Below are positions 33,265-42,365 of a stretch of 43,031 nt of DNA, piece by piece (within the stretch, counting starts at the first letter, position 1; each line of letters opens with the position of its first letter). The translations under genes and the position numbers were made by a program. Under the pieces are notes generated by a model. That model saw only the letters and a list, made by a program, of their open reading frames with translations, did no database searches and was not told the origin of the DNA. Origin of the DNA: Spirochaetales bacterium (GTDB lineage Bacteria > Spirochaetota > Spirochaetia > JAIPGG01); assembly GCA_021736255.1 (NCBI GenBank), contig JAIPGG010000014.1, positions 1 through 43,031 on the forward strand, written 5' to 3'.

Positions 33265-34149
33265 TCAGCCGCTTTTTCGCTTTCTGCGCAGAAGAAGCGT
33301 TTTGATTCCGGGAACCCAGACAGAAGTAATCCGTTGCCAGTGCTCGTAATCGGGATACTTCGAACGGGTAATTCCCTCGGTCAGACGGGTGCTTCCGGCA
33401 AATAGAATTATCAGCAGCAAAGCCCCTGCACCGGCCCGGACCGGATCGGCCCCGGAAGCAACGGCATACAGGGCAATAAGAACCCACTGCAATAGTTCAA
33501 AGGCGTAGTTCGGATGGCGGGAGTAGCGCCAGAGGCCGTTGGTGTTGAAACCCGGGCCGGTACGGGAAGCCTTGGTGGCCTGGAACCGGTACTGCTGATT
33601 GTCCGCAACGGTCTCCCCCAAAAGGCACAGGAGAAAGCAGCCGGCCAAAAGAATATGAAGCCAGTCGAACTCAAGATTTTTCCTGCCGGCTTCCATCCCG
33701 ACAAGAAAAAGGGGCATGGTAAAAAGAAAGATAATAATCAGTTGAAAGGCCGTAATAAAAAATAGATTGAAAAGTTCGAAGAGAAAGCGATTGCCTATGC
33801 TTTTCCGTAAAACCGCCCACCTGTAGTCTTCTCCGGTAAAACCCTTGCGAAAATCGAAGCGATAGCCTCCTCTTCTTGCAAAATTGAAGGTAAGCCGCGC
33901 TCCCCAGAGAACAACAAGCACACACGGCACCAGGAAGAGGGGTTCCCGAAAAAAGGCCCCTGCCCAGATAAGCACGTATACTGGTGGGAGAAGAGACCAG
34001 AGCCTGTCGACATGGGAGTAATTTCCGGTAGCAAGACCGGCAATGAACACCGCTGCTCCGACAGCCAACAGAAGCCACAGTGTTATCTCGAATTCAGGTG
34101 GTATACTTCCCGCCGGTCTGCCCGTAAGAAATGATGTTAGAGTTTCCAT
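33265..34149 (-). CDS. DUF1295 membrane protein (steroid 5-alpha-reductase / isoprenylcysteine methyltransferase-like)
   Basis: A 294-residue protein with seven or so hydrophobic helices. SHVDRLWSLLPPVY near residue 45 and GLWRYSRHPNYAFELLQW near residue 205 are the DUF1295 signatures; the second motif binds a nucleotide or SAM cofactor in related proteins. Related families reduce steroid double bonds or methylate prenylcysteine; the substrate here is unknown. Its promoter (TTGATC-17-TGTAAT) ends 12 nt before the ATG at 34149, leaving a leader of about 5 nt. The AGGATAT before the ATG would then lie at the edge of, or outside, the transcript. It is convergent with the GT4 gene across 39 nt. 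Confidence 0.88.
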   Translation of the reverse strand: METLTSFLTGRPAGSIPPEFEITLWLLLAVGAAVFIAGLATGNYSHVDRLWSLLPPVYVLIWAGAFFREPLFLVPCVLVVLWGARLTFNFARRGGYRFDFRKGFTGEDYRWAVLRKSIGNRFLFELFNLFFITAFQLIIIFLFTMPLFLVGMEAGRKNLEFDWLHILLAGCFLLCLLGETVADNQQYRFQATKASRTGPGFNTNGLWRYSRHPNYAFELLQWVLIALYAVASGADPVRAGAGALLLIILFAGSTRLTEGITRSKYPDYEHWQRITSVWVPGIKTLLLRRKRKSG

Positions 34150-34161
34150 TCGGATATCCTA

Positions 34162-34190
34162 ATTACAAAGGAATGATGTGACAAGATCAA
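34162..34190 (-). promoter_or_regulatory. Promoter of the DUF1295 gene (near-leaderless)
   Basis: Minus strand: TTGATC (34190-34185), 17-nt spacer, TGTAAT (34167-34162), 12 nt before the ATG. Confidence 0.55.
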
Positions 34191-34274
34191 CAACGAAACT
34201 TCGGCACAGGGGCCGGATGAATCATCACTGATACAACGCTAACATAACGTTGAATTTTCATAGCCCTCGAAACC

Positions 34275-34303
34275 TTGCGCCCAGGGCTGATAACCGCTAT
34301 AGT
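34275..34303 (+). promoter_or_regulatory. Promoter of nifJ
   Basis: TTGCGC (34275-34280), 17-nt spacer, TATAGT (34298-34303). The expected start near 34310 gives a leader of about 30 nt with AAAGAGG. About 40 bp upstream, CAACG and CGTTG form a short inverted repeat near 34234-34252, too weak to call an operator. Confidence 0.6.
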
Positions 34304-34341
34304 GATAGGGAACAAACTCACACAAGATAAAGAGGATGTAT

Positions 34342-37300
34342 ATGCCCGAAAGTCATATGGTTACCATCGACGGTAATACCGCCGCTGCGCACACAGCGCA
34401 TGCCATTAATGAAGTTGTTGCGATTTATCCGATCACTCCGAGCTCTCCTATGGGTGAGCTGTCGGATGCCTATTCCGCCCAGGGAAGAAAGAACATCTGG
34501 GGTACGATCCCGGAGGTTGTCGAACTCCAGTCGGAAGCCGGCGCCTCGGCTGCGGTCCACGGGGCCCTGACAACCGGCGCCCTGACAACGACCTTTACAG
34601 CCAGTCAGGGCCTGCTGCTTATGATCCCGAATATGTACAAGATCGCCGGAGAGCTCAGCCCAACGGTTTTTCACATCGCCGCACGGGCTGTAGCAGCCCA
34701 GGCGCTTTCAATATTCGGTGATCATTCGGATGTTATGGCGACCCGGAGTACCGGCTTCGGACAGCTTGCCTCCGGTTCGATTCAAGAAGTCATGGATTTC
34801 GCCTTGATTTCCCAGGCCGCCTCCCTCGAATCGAGGGTTCCGTTCCTGCATTTTTTCGACGGATTCCGCATCTCTCACGAGATACAGAAGATCGAAGAAT
34901 TAAATTATGACCAAATGCGGGCCATGATCGACGATGATCTGGTTCGCGCTCACCGCTCACGCGGGCTCAACCCAGAAAATCCGTCTATCCGTGGTACGAG
35001 TCAAAACCCCGATGTTTTCTTCGCAGCCCGAGAGACGGTTAACCCCTACTATGAAAAAACTCCGGAAATCATGCAGAAAGCCATGGACCGGTTTTACGAG
35101 GTCGCCAGCAGGCGGTACAATCTCTTCGATTATGTAGGTGCGAAGGATGCCGAACGTGTTGTGGTGATGATGGGATCGGGAGCCGAGGCGATGCACGAAA
35201 CGGTTGAATACCTGGCCGACAAGGGAGAAAAGGTAGGCCTTATCAAGGTGAGGCTCTTCCGTCCCTTTAGCGAAAAGGCCTTCGTTCAAGCCCTGCCCAA
35301 GACGGTCAAATCCATCGCGGTACTGGACAGAACCAAGGAACCGGGATCTCTCGGGGAACCCATGTACGAGGATGTCCGGACTTCGATCGGCGAGGTAATG
35401 GCTGCGGGCGAGGCCCCCTTCTCCGAATATCCGGTGATCGTGGGCGGCCGCTACGGTCTTGGTTCCAACGAGTTCAATCCTGGAATGGCCAAGTCGGTTC
35501 TGGACAATCTCAAGGAAAAAACTCCGAAAAACCACTTTACTGTTGGTATCCACGACGATCTTAACTTTACCAGCCTGGACTGGGACCCGGATTTTTCCAG
35601 CGAAGGCGATGATGTCCACCGGGCCGTTTTCTTTGGCCTCGGTTCGGATGGTACGGTCGGAGCCAACAAGAACTCGATCAAAATCATCGGAAAGGCAACC
35701 GACAACTATGCCCAGGGTTATTTTGTCTATGATTCGAAGAAAGCCGGGGCCAGAACGGTTTCTCATCTCCGGTTCGGAAAGAACCCGATCCGCAGCAGCT
35801 ACCTTATTCAGAAGGCCAGCTTTGTTGCCTGCCATAAATTCGCCTTTCTGGAAAAATACGACATGCTGAAACACGCCGAAGAGGGTGCAACCTTCCTTCT
35901 TGCAGCCCCATTCGGCAAAGACGAGATCTGGGGCCATCTCCCTGCCGAAGTGCAGCAGCAGATCATCGACAAGAAACTCAAGTTCTATGTAATAGACGCC
36001 CATCATATTGCCGAAAAAGCGGGAATGCCCGGCCGCATCAATGTGATTATGCAGACAGCTTTTTTCCAAATCTCCGGTATTCTCCCGGAAGAAGAAGCCA
36101 TCGAATTGATCAAGCAGGCAATCCGGGACACCTACGGCAAGAAGGGGCAGGAAATCGTCGACCAGAACATGAAGGCCGTAGATATTGCTGTTTCCGAAAT
36201 CGAAAGGGTCGAGTATCCGAACAAGGCCGAAAGCAGCTCGCACATGGTTCCTCCTGTTCCCGAGGATGCACCACAGTTTGTTAAAGAGGTTACCGGAGAG
36301 ATCATAGCCGGCCGCGGAGAAGATATTCCGGTTTCCAAACTCCCCGACGACGGAACCTATCCACTCGGAACCACCAAGTACGAAAAACGGAACATAGCCG
36401 AGTACCTCCCTGTCTGGGATCCGGAAACCTGTATCCAGTGCGGAGACTGTGCTGCGGTCTGTCCCCACGGCGTAATCCGGATGAAGATGTTCGATCCGAA
36501 GTATCTCGAAGATGCGCCGGAAACCCTAAAGAGTGCCGACGCCAAGCCAAAACCCTTCAAGGGTATGAAGTTTGGGCTGCAGATTGCTCCGGAGGACTGT
36601 ACCGGCTGCGAACTCTGCGTCAATGTCTGCCCGGCTTTTCAGAAGGTGGGCGGTCAAAAAACCGACAAAAAGGCTCTCAACATGGAACCTCAGCTTCCCC
36701 TGCGGGACAGCGAACGGGAAAACTGGGAGTACTTCACTGAAACAATTCCGGAAACCGATCTTGATCAGATCAATCTGAACTCTACGCTGGGCACCCAGCT
36801 CTTGCGGCCTCTGTTCGAGTTTTCCGGCGCCTGTGCCGGATGCGGAGAAACCCCGTATGTCAAGCTCATGAGTCAGCTCTTCGGGGACCGGGCAATTATC
36901 GCCAATGCAACCGGTTGTTCATCCATCTACGGCGGAAATCTGCCCACCACTCCCTACACCACCAGGAAAGACGGCCGGGGACCTTCGTGGTCGAACTCTC
37001 TCTTCGAGGATGCTGCAGAATTCGGATACGGAATGCGTCTTACCAGCAACAAGATGAAGGAATATGCCTTCGAACTGATCGATTCACTCCTCAGCGGTTC
37101 CTCCGGCGGCTTCGACAAGGACCTCCTCCAAAAGATCAAGGAAAATCCGCAGAGCACCCCTCAGGAGATCGAAGAACAGCGGAAATATGTAAGCAAACTC
37201 AAAGAACAGTGTGATGCTTCATCTGCTTCTGAAGCGGTTGAACTCAAATCAACAGCCGACAATTTGATCAGTCGTTCCATCTGGATTCTCGGTGGTGACG

Positions 37301-37926
37301 GATGGGCATACGATATCGGTTACGGCGGACTCGACCATGTGCTCGCCTCCGGTGAAAATGTAAATGCCCTCGTACTCGATACGGAGGTATACTCCAACAC
37401 CGGCGGCCAGATGTCCAAATCCACACCCATCGGCGCTATCGCTAAATTCGCCGCCGGGGGAAAGGCCCTCAAAAAGAAGGACCTGGGCATGATGCTCATG
37501 AGCTACGGCTATATTTATGTAGCAAAGGTTGCCATGGGGTATAACAGAGTGCAGACCATCAAAGCCTTCCGCGAGGCGGAGGCCTACAATGGCCCCTCGG
37601 TCATTATTGCCTACTCCCACTGTATAGCCCACGGTATCGATATGCGCCACGGCCTGGACCAGCAAACAGCCGCCGTTAAATCAGGGCTTTGGCCTCTGTA
37701 TCGGTACAATCCCGAACTCGAAGCCCAGGGTAAAAACCCGCTGAAGCTCGACTCGAAAGAGCCTTCCATCGACGTGACGGATTATATCTACAAGGAAATC
37801 AGGTACCGATCGCTGAAACAGGCAAAGCCGGAGATTGCAGAAGGCTTTCTGGGTCAGATCAGACGTGAAGTGAAAAAGCAGTACGATACCTACAAGTACC
37901 TCGCAGACCGTCCGTACGGGGATTGA
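34342..37926 (+). CDS. nifJ: Pyruvate:ferredoxin (flavodoxin) oxidoreductase
   Basis: A 1194-residue single-chain PFOR that oxidises pyruvate with CoA to acetyl-CoA, CO2 and reduced ferredoxin or flavodoxin. Domain order: pyrimidine-binding domain (IYPITPSSPMGE), the gamma domain, a ferredoxin domain with two [4Fe-4S] motifs (CIQCGDCAAVCP from Cys697; CTGCELCVNVCP from Cys753), then the thiamine pyrophosphate domain with CAGCGETPY, ATGCSSIYGG and GDGWAYDIGYGG. All key cysteines are present, so it should be active and oxygen-sensitive. Start: AAAGAGG is 6 nt before ATG 34342; the ATG at 34336 is too close to it. It has its own promoter and a strong terminator, so it is a single-gene unit central to anaerobic carbon flow. 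Confidence 0.97.
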   Translation: MPESHMVTIDGNTAAAHTAHAINEVVAIYPITPSSPMGELSDAYSAQGRKNIWGTIPEVVELQSEAGASAAVHGALTTGALTTTFTASQGLLLMIPNMYKIAGELSPTVFHIAARAVAAQALSIFGDHSDVMATRSTGFGQLASGSIQEVMDFALISQAASLESRVPFLHFFDGFRISHEIQKIEELNYDQMRAMIDDDLVRAHRSRGLNPENPSIRGTSQNPDVFFAARETVNPYYEKTPEIMQKAMDRFYEVASRRYNLFDYVGAKDAERVVVMMGSGAEAMHETVEYLADKGEKVGLIKVRLFRPFSEKAFVQALPKTVKSIAVLDRTKEPGSLGEPMYEDVRTSIGEVMAAGEAPFSEYPVIVGGRYGLGSNEFNPGMAKSVLDNLKEKTPKNHFTVGIHDDLNFTSLDWDPDFSSEGDDVHRAVFFGLGSDGTVGANKNSIKIIGKATDNYAQGYFVYDSKKAGARTVSHLRFGKNPIRSSYLIQKASFVACHKFAFLEKYDMLKHAEEGATFLLAAPFGKDEIWGHLPAEVQQQIIDKKLKFYVIDAHHIAEKAGMPGRINVIMQTAFFQISGILPEEEAIELIKQAIRDTYGKKGQEIVDQNMKAVDIAVSEIERVEYPNKAESSSHMVPPVPEDAPQFVKEVTGEIIAGRGEDIPVSKLPDDGTYPLGTTKYEKRNIAEYLPVWDPETCIQCGDCAAVCPHGVIRMKMFDPKYLEDAPETLKSADAKPKPFKGMKFGLQIAPEDCTGCELCVNVCPAFQKVGGQKTDKKALNMEPQLPLRDSERENWEYFTETIPETDLDQINLNSTLGTQLLRPLFEFSGACAGCGETPYVKLMSQLFGDRAIIANATGCSSIYGGNLPTTPYTTRKDGRGPSWSNSLFEDAAEFGYGMRLTSNKMKEYAFELIDSLLSGSSGGFDKDLLQKIKENPQSTPQEIEEQRKYVSKLKEQCDASSASEAVELKSTADNLISRSIWILGGDGWAYDIGYGGLDHVLASGENVNALVLDTEVYSNTGGQMSKSTPIGAIAKFAAGGKALKKKDLGMMLMSYGYIYVAKVAMGYNRVQTIKAFREAEAYNGPSVIIAYSHCIAHGIDMRHGLDQQTAAVKSGLWPLYRYNPELEAQGKNPLKLDSKEPSIDVTDYIYKEIRYRSLKQAKPEIAEGFLGQIRREVKKQYDTYKYLADRPYGD

Positions 37927-37961
37927 GAACGATAGCAACCTGCAGTAACCGTACTATAGAC

Positions 37962-37994
37962 AAAGAGCCCGGAGAATCTCCGGGCTCTTTTTTT
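37962..37994 (+). terminator. Rho-independent terminator of nifJ
   Basis: GAGCCCGGAG (37965-37974), loop AAT, CTCCGGGCTC (37978-37987), then seven T (37988-37994). Three A before the stem pair with the T-run, but the reverse strand lacks a long T-run, so it mainly serves nifJ. Confidence 0.93.
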
Positions 37995-38015
37995 CGGCAG
38001 GCAGGAAACTGCAAT

Positions 38016-38058
38016 GGGACTGCATTGGGCCGGCAGTGTGCCAGCCCAATGCAGTCCC
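38016..38058. repeat. Long perfect inverted repeat between nifJ and aspS
   Basis: Arms of 15 bp, GGGACTGCATTGGGC (38016-38030) and GCCCAATGCAGTCCC (38044-38058), with GGCA/TGCC extending the stem inside the 13-nt loop. It lies just after the aspS stop on the minus strand. No T-run follows on either strand. Confidence 0.9.
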
Positions 38059-38072
38059 GTATGCCGGCCCGC

Positions 38073-39347
38073 CTAGGGTCTTATCCTCCTGCGGTCCCTG
38101 GGGAACAACGAAGCCTCCTTGATATTCGCCAGACCGAGGAGCTGCTGAGTAAGGCGTTCGAGGCCGATTGCAAAACCGCCGTGAGGCGGACATCCGTAGC
38201 GAAACACCGACAGATAATCTTCCATATCCACCGGGTCGAGTCCGGATCGGACGATATTTTTAGTCAGTTTCGAATAATCGTTGATCCTTCTTCCGCCGGA
38301 GGTTATCTCCAATCCCCGAAAGAGGAGATCAAAACTCATCGTCTTTCGCCCGTTGGGGAAGGTGTAAAAGGGACGTTTCTTGCGGGGAAAGGAATGGACG
38401 AAAACAGCATCTATTCCAGCCTCCGCCTTTGCCCAGGAGCACAGCTCCCGCTCTCCTTCCGGGGTGAGTTCAAAAACCCGCCTGTCGAGTCGATCCGAAA
38501 GAAGGGACAATGCCCGGTCATAGGGGATCCGGGGAATCCCGGACAGCTGCTGGGCTGTTGGAACGGAGGCACCCCAATCTTCGAGTATCGCCGGATTCTT
38601 TTCTGAAATGTCCGAGCAAACGGCCTGAAGAATCCCGACCTCGAGGTCCATCAACTCCTGGTCGGATTCAATAAAACCCATTTCCACATCGAGGCTTACG
38701 TATTCGTTGAGGTGTCTGGCCGTTTCATGCTTCTCCGCCCGGTAGGCTGCGCCGATCTCGAATACCCGCTCCATGCCGGCGGCCACCATAGCCTGTTTAT
38801 AAAGCTGGGGTGACTGGGCCAGAAAAACCTGGGTTTCGAAGTATTCTACAGGAAACAGACCGGTCCCGCCCTCCGAGCCGCTGCTGATGAGCTTGCTGCT
38901 CTTTATTTCCGTAAAGCCGAGTCCACGAAGGTAGCGTGCGAACGAATCGAGGATATCCGATTGGATGGTAAAGATCGAACGGAGCTTCGGGTTTCTCAGC
39001 GAAAGCATCCGGTTGTCCAATAGAACATCGATGCCGACCCGCGTGTGGTCACCGGGCACGGCAAAGGGAAGATTTCCCTCAGCCTGCGAGAGTATCGTAA
39101 ACTCTTTCCCTTGGACTTCCATTCCTCCGGGAGCTGCTTCGTTTTCAACTACTGTCCCGTAGACACGTATAACCGATTCCGGTGTCAGCTCGGGAAGCTT
39201 GTCCCACACAGTTTGCACGCTCCCCGACCGGTCCCGGAGAATGAGAAAGGTCACTCCTCCGAGATCGCGAAGTCTGTGCACCCAGCCGCTGAGTTCCACC
39301 TCTTTTCCTGTATGCCTCTTTATATCTGCTGCCATTGTCCGGCTCAT
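38073..39347 (-). CDS. aspS: Archaeal-type, probably non-discriminating aspartyl-tRNA synthetase
   Basis: A 424-residue class IIb synthetase of the short archaeal type, without the GAD insertion domain of bacterial AspRS. The OB-fold anticodon domain has SGWVHRLRDLGG. His24 occupies the place where discriminating archaeal AspRS has Trp and non-discriminating ones have His, so it probably charges both tRNA(Asp) and tRNA(Asn). The catalytic core has FLAQSPQLYKQ, motif 2 EIGAAYRAEKH and motif 3 GGFAIGLERL. AGGAG lies 8 nt before the ATG at 39347, which overlaps the gatB stop (ATGA). Placement after gatCAB fits tRNA-dependent asparagine formation. A discriminating AspRS elsewhere in the genome is not excluded. 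Confidence 0.93.
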   Translation of the reverse strand: MSRTMAADIKRHTGKEVELSGWVHRLRDLGGVTFLILRDRSGSVQTVWDKLPELTPESVIRVYGTVVENEAAPGGMEVQGKEFTILSQAEGNLPFAVPGDHTRVGIDVLLDNRMLSLRNPKLRSIFTIQSDILDSFARYLRGLGFTEIKSSKLISSGSEGGTGLFPVEYFETQVFLAQSPQLYKQAMVAAGMERVFEIGAAYRAEKHETARHLNEYVSLDVEMGFIESDQELMDLEVGILQAVCSDISEKNPAILEDWGASVPTAQQLSGIPRIPYDRALSLLSDRLDRRVFELTPEGERELCSWAKAEAGIDAVFVHSFPRKKRPFYTFPNGRKTMSFDLLFRGLEITSGGRRINDYSKLTKNIVRSGLDPVDMEDYLSVFRYGCPPHGGFAIGLERLTQQLLGLANIKEASLFPRDRRRIRP

Positions 39348-40846
39348 CGTGCTTTCTCCTCTTTCTCTTCATCTGCATCAATGATTTCAGCGAGAAGGTT
39401 CCTGGTTCTTTGTGGTTCCGCCCTTCCTCCGCTGCTTTTCATTACCTGACCGATGAGGTAACCGAGCACCTTCTTTTCTCCTGCCCGGGCCTGTTTCAAC
39501 GCCTCAGGATTATCGGAACAGACCTTTTCGATGAGCTTCCGAAGGCTGTTGTCATCGCTGATCTGTTCGAAGCCTTCATCCGCGATAAGAAACTCCGGAT
39601 CCCGGTCGCGCTCGAAGATCAAAGACAGCACCTTCTTTGCGATTTTACCGTGTATGCGCCCCTCCTCGAGCAGAAGCAGTAAATCCGCAAGCCGTTTCGG
39701 AGAGAGGGGGGAATTGCCGAGGGAAAGGTTTCTGTTGTTGAGTTCCTTCATGACATCGCCGTTAAGCCAGTTGTAGACGGTTGCCGCGAACCCCTCGGCT
39801 CCTCCCTGCAGGACCTTGAGAACAGCCTCGAAAAAATCCGCCGTTTCTCTTTCTATAGTGAGATATGCCGCAGCTTCGATCGAGAGACCATACTCCTGCT
39901 GCAATCTCAGCCTTCGTTCGAGGGGAAGCTCGACGAGCTGCTGCTTGACCTGGCCGAGAAACTTTTCATCCGGATAAAAGGCCGGCAGGTCCGGTTCGGG
40001 AAAGTAACGGTAGTCATGGGCAGCCTCTTTCTTTCGCATAAGGATGGTGGCGTCCCGATTTTCGTTCCACAGCCGCGTTTCCTGAGCAACCGTTTCTCCT
40101 GCATCGAGGAGACCGCTCTGGCGTTCGACTTCGTGTTCGAGGGCAAGACGGACAAAGCGGGAGGAGTTCATATTTTTCAGCTCCACCTTCCGTCCGAGCC
40201 CGGCACCGGGTCTGTTGAGCGAGATATTCGCATCACACCGCAGGGATCCCTCTTCCATATTGCCGTTGCACACAGATAGATAACGGACAAAGGAACGAAA
40301 ATACCGCAAAAAGGCTTCGGCTTGCTCACCGCTCTTTATATCCGGTTCGGTAACGATCTCGAGCAAGGGAGTTCCGGCCCTGTTGTAGTCGATCAGAGAT
40401 ACGTCTCCTGCGTGAATCATCTTTCCCGCGTCTTCTTCCAGGTGAACATCGTGGATTCGCACCTTCCTGATCCCTGAATCAACCGGATAATCAATGTAAC
40501 CGCCGGTTCCGATCGGCCTATAAAACTGAGAAATCTGATAGTTTTTCGGCATATCGGGATAGAAATAGTTTTTCCTGTCAAAACTCGTCAGCGCTGCGCT
40601 TTGGCAGTTGAGAGCTGCAGCAACCAGATACGCCTGCTTCACAGCTTCCTCGTTGAGGGCGGGTAGTACTCCGGGATAACCCAGGCACACAGGACAGACG
40701 TTCGTATTCGGTTCATCCCCGTAACCGGCACGGCACGAGCAGAAAGCCTTTGTCCGTGTCAGCAGCTGGATGTGAATTTCAAGTCCGATGTAGATTTCGT
40801 AACCGGGACGACCCGCTCCGGTTTGTTTCCCTTCTTTCATAGACAT
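39344..40846 (-). CDS. gatB: Asp/Glu-tRNA amidotransferase subunit B
   Basis: A 500-residue subunit that binds misacylated tRNA and phosphorylates the acyl group. GYEIYIGLEIHIQL opens the cradle domain, the zinc cysteines are in FCSCRAG and NVCPVCLGYPGVLP, DRKNYFYPDMPKNYQISQ follows, and HDYRYFPEPDLP is a hallmark. The C-terminal helical and YqeY domains run to the end. The start at 40846 (MSMKEGK) is chosen because GGGAGG lies 7 nt before it and conserved sequence begins soon after. Only one base separates it from the gatA stop, and its own stop overlaps the aspS start, so gatA-gatB-aspS are translated as a coupled set. Confidence 0.96.
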   Translation of the reverse strand: MSMKEGKQTGAGRPGYEIYIGLEIHIQLLTRTKAFCSCRAGYGDEPNTNVCPVCLGYPGVLPALNEEAVKQAYLVAAALNCQSAALTSFDRKNYFYPDMPKNYQISQFYRPIGTGGYIDYPVDSGIRKVRIHDVHLEEDAGKMIHAGDVSLIDYNRAGTPLLEIVTEPDIKSGEQAEAFLRYFRSFVRYLSVCNGNMEEGSLRCDANISLNRPGAGLGRKVELKNMNSSRFVRLALEHEVERQSGLLDAGETVAQETRLWNENRDATILMRKKEAAHDYRYFPEPDLPAFYPDEKFLGQVKQQLVELPLERRLRLQQEYGLSIEAAAYLTIERETADFFEAVLKVLQGGAEGFAATVYNWLNGDVMKELNNRNLSLGNSPLSPKRLADLLLLLEEGRIHGKIAKKVLSLIFERDRDPEFLIADEGFEQISDDNSLRKLIEKVCSDNPEALKQARAGEKKVLGYLIGQVMKSSGGRAEPQRTRNLLAEIIDADEEKEEKAR

Positions 40847-40847
40847 C

Positions 40848-42248
40848 TCAGACCTCCCTTTCCGACCGGCCGATAAATCGTTCCGGATGTTCAGGCTCGT
40901 AGATTCTCCGGTAGGATGCGGCTGCCTGAAAAAGCAAATCTTCGCTGCCGTCGGGCCCGATAAACTGCATACCCACCGGTAAACCGTTGCGCAGACCGGT
41001 AGGAAAGGAAAGCGCCGGGACTCCTGCAAGGTTGGCCGTAGCAGTAAAGCGGTCCGCTAGTTTCTGCTGAAATGGGTCGAGCTGGTCGGAATCATGAGGA
41101 AAGGCCTGCACCGGAAACACCGGCGAGAGAATGAGTTCATACTTTTGAAAGAGATCTGCCATACTCTTTCTGAGAGCGCTTCTGATCTTCTGTGCTTGTA
41201 GATAATAACGGTCCTGAAAGCCGGAGCGGAGAACAAAGGTCCCAAGCAGAATCCGCAGTTTTACTTCAGGACCAAAGCCGGCGTTTCTACTGAGTTCGGT
41301 TAGTTCCCGGGGAGTTTCAGCCTCCGAATCACTCAGTCCGTATCGAATACCTGTATAGCGAGCTAGGTTCGCACTCGCCTCTGCTGCAGCAATTGTGTAA
41401 TAGGCAGGGACTACATAGTCGAGAAACGGTAATCGAACTTCTTCGGTAGTGAAGCCGATCTCCGGTAAATGTGAAACTACACTGCGGTATTCTTCCTCTA
41501 CTTCCGGTGACAGTCCCTCCAGACCACCGAGAAGCGCTACTCTGCCCTTTCGGTTCGTCGAGGTTTTTCTGAAACAGGCCATGTCGGTCGTCGTCTGGTC
41601 TTTGGCATCGAGTCCGGCCATTGTTTCGAATGATGTTTTGAGCAAACCTATATCGAGTCCGAGCAAGCCAATACCTTCGAGAGAGGAGGCGTAAGCCACC
41701 AGCCCATACCGGGAAACCGACCCGTATCCGGGTTTTAGTCCGTATACTCCGCAAAACGCTGCAGGCTGTCTGACCGATCCTCCGGTATCCGTACCAAGGG
41801 CAAAGGGGACCAAGCCGGCTGCCACAGCAGCCGCCGAGCCTCCGCTCGAACCACCAGCCACATAATCAGTGTTCCAAGGGTTATTTGTACGAAGCAGCGC
41901 CGAATTATCAGTGGAAGACCCCATGCCGAACTCATCCAGGTTGGTTTTTCCGACTACCGTTGCCCCCGCTCCGACAAGCCGATCAACCGCAGTTGCACTG
42001 TAGGGAGAAATAAACTTCTCGAGCATTTTTGATCCGCAGGTCAAGCGGAAACCCTTCACGGCTATATTGTCTTTGACGGCAAACGTCATCCCGGACAACG
42101 GCTGATTATCTGAATTATTGCTGTTTAAGGATAAAGACAGCTCTTTTCCGAGTTCGGGATTGTATTGAAGAAAAGCGCCAAGAGCTGTATTCAGTTCTTG
42201 AACGTGGGCATTTTGTTTCTCTGTTCCTTGTTGTATTTCTTTCGACAT
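40848..42248 (-). CDS. gatA: Asp/Glu-tRNA amidotransferase subunit A
   Basis: A 466-residue amidase-signature subunit that releases ammonia from glutamine. The Ser-cisSer-Lys triad is Lys59 (AVKDN), Ser134 (GGSSGGS) and Ser158 (TDTGGSVR), with the same spacing as in Staphylococcus aureus Gat[16 protein letters not shown] is also typical. AGAGGAG lies before the ATG at 42248, and part of it falls in a 9-bp hairpin (42250-42287) that could limit ribosome access. gatC lies 117 nt upstream on the same strand. Confidence 0.96.
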   Translation of the reverse strand: MSKEIQQGTEKQNAHVQELNTALGAFLQYNPELGKELSLSLNSNNSDNQPLSGMTFAVKDNIAVKGFRLTCGSKMLEKFISPYSATAVDRLVGAGATVVGKTNLDEFGMGSSTDNSALLRTNNPWNTDYVAGGSSGGSAAAVAAGLVPFALGTDTGGSVRQPAAFCGVYGLKPGYGSVSRYGLVAYASSLEGIGLLGLDIGLLKTSFETMAGLDAKDQTTTDMACFRKTSTNRKGRVALLGGLEGLSPEVEEEYRSVVSHLPEIGFTTEEVRLPFLDYVVPAYYTIAAAEASANLARYTGIRYGLSDSEAETPRELTELSRNAGFGPEVKLRILLGTFVLRSGFQDRYYLQAQKIRSALRKSMADLFQKYELILSPVFPVQAFPHDSDQLDPFQQKLADRFTATANLAGVPALSFPTGLRNGLPVGMQFIGPDGSEDLLFQAAASYRRIYEPEHPERFIGRSEREV

Positions 42249-42249
42249 A

Positions 42250-42287
42250 CGTATTCTCCTCTGAATGATAATGGTATCGAGAATACG
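42250..42287 (-). promoter_or_regulatory. RNA hairpin covering the gatA ribosome binding site
   Basis: In the transcript CGTATTCTC (42287-42279) pairs perfectly with GAGAATACG (42258-42250) across a 20-nt loop. The 3' arm begins within the Shine-Dalgarno AGAGGAG and ends 1 nt before the ATG. Confidence 0.6.
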
Positions 42288-42365
42288 AAGATCGATTAAT
42301 CAGGTATATGATTTATGTATTAAACGTCTGCTGGTAAGAATTCGTCTGAACGGAAAAAAAACTAC

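Noticed and set aside
34234-34252. CAACG/CGTTG inverted repeat upstream of nifJ
   Set aside because: Arms of 5 bp are too short to call an operator, and it does not match the Rex-type TTGTGAAN4TTCACAA pattern.
34957-36468. 503-codon open frame antisense to nifJ
   Set aside because: Shadow of the nifJ coding frame caused by codon bias; no promoter, ribosome site or protein motif.
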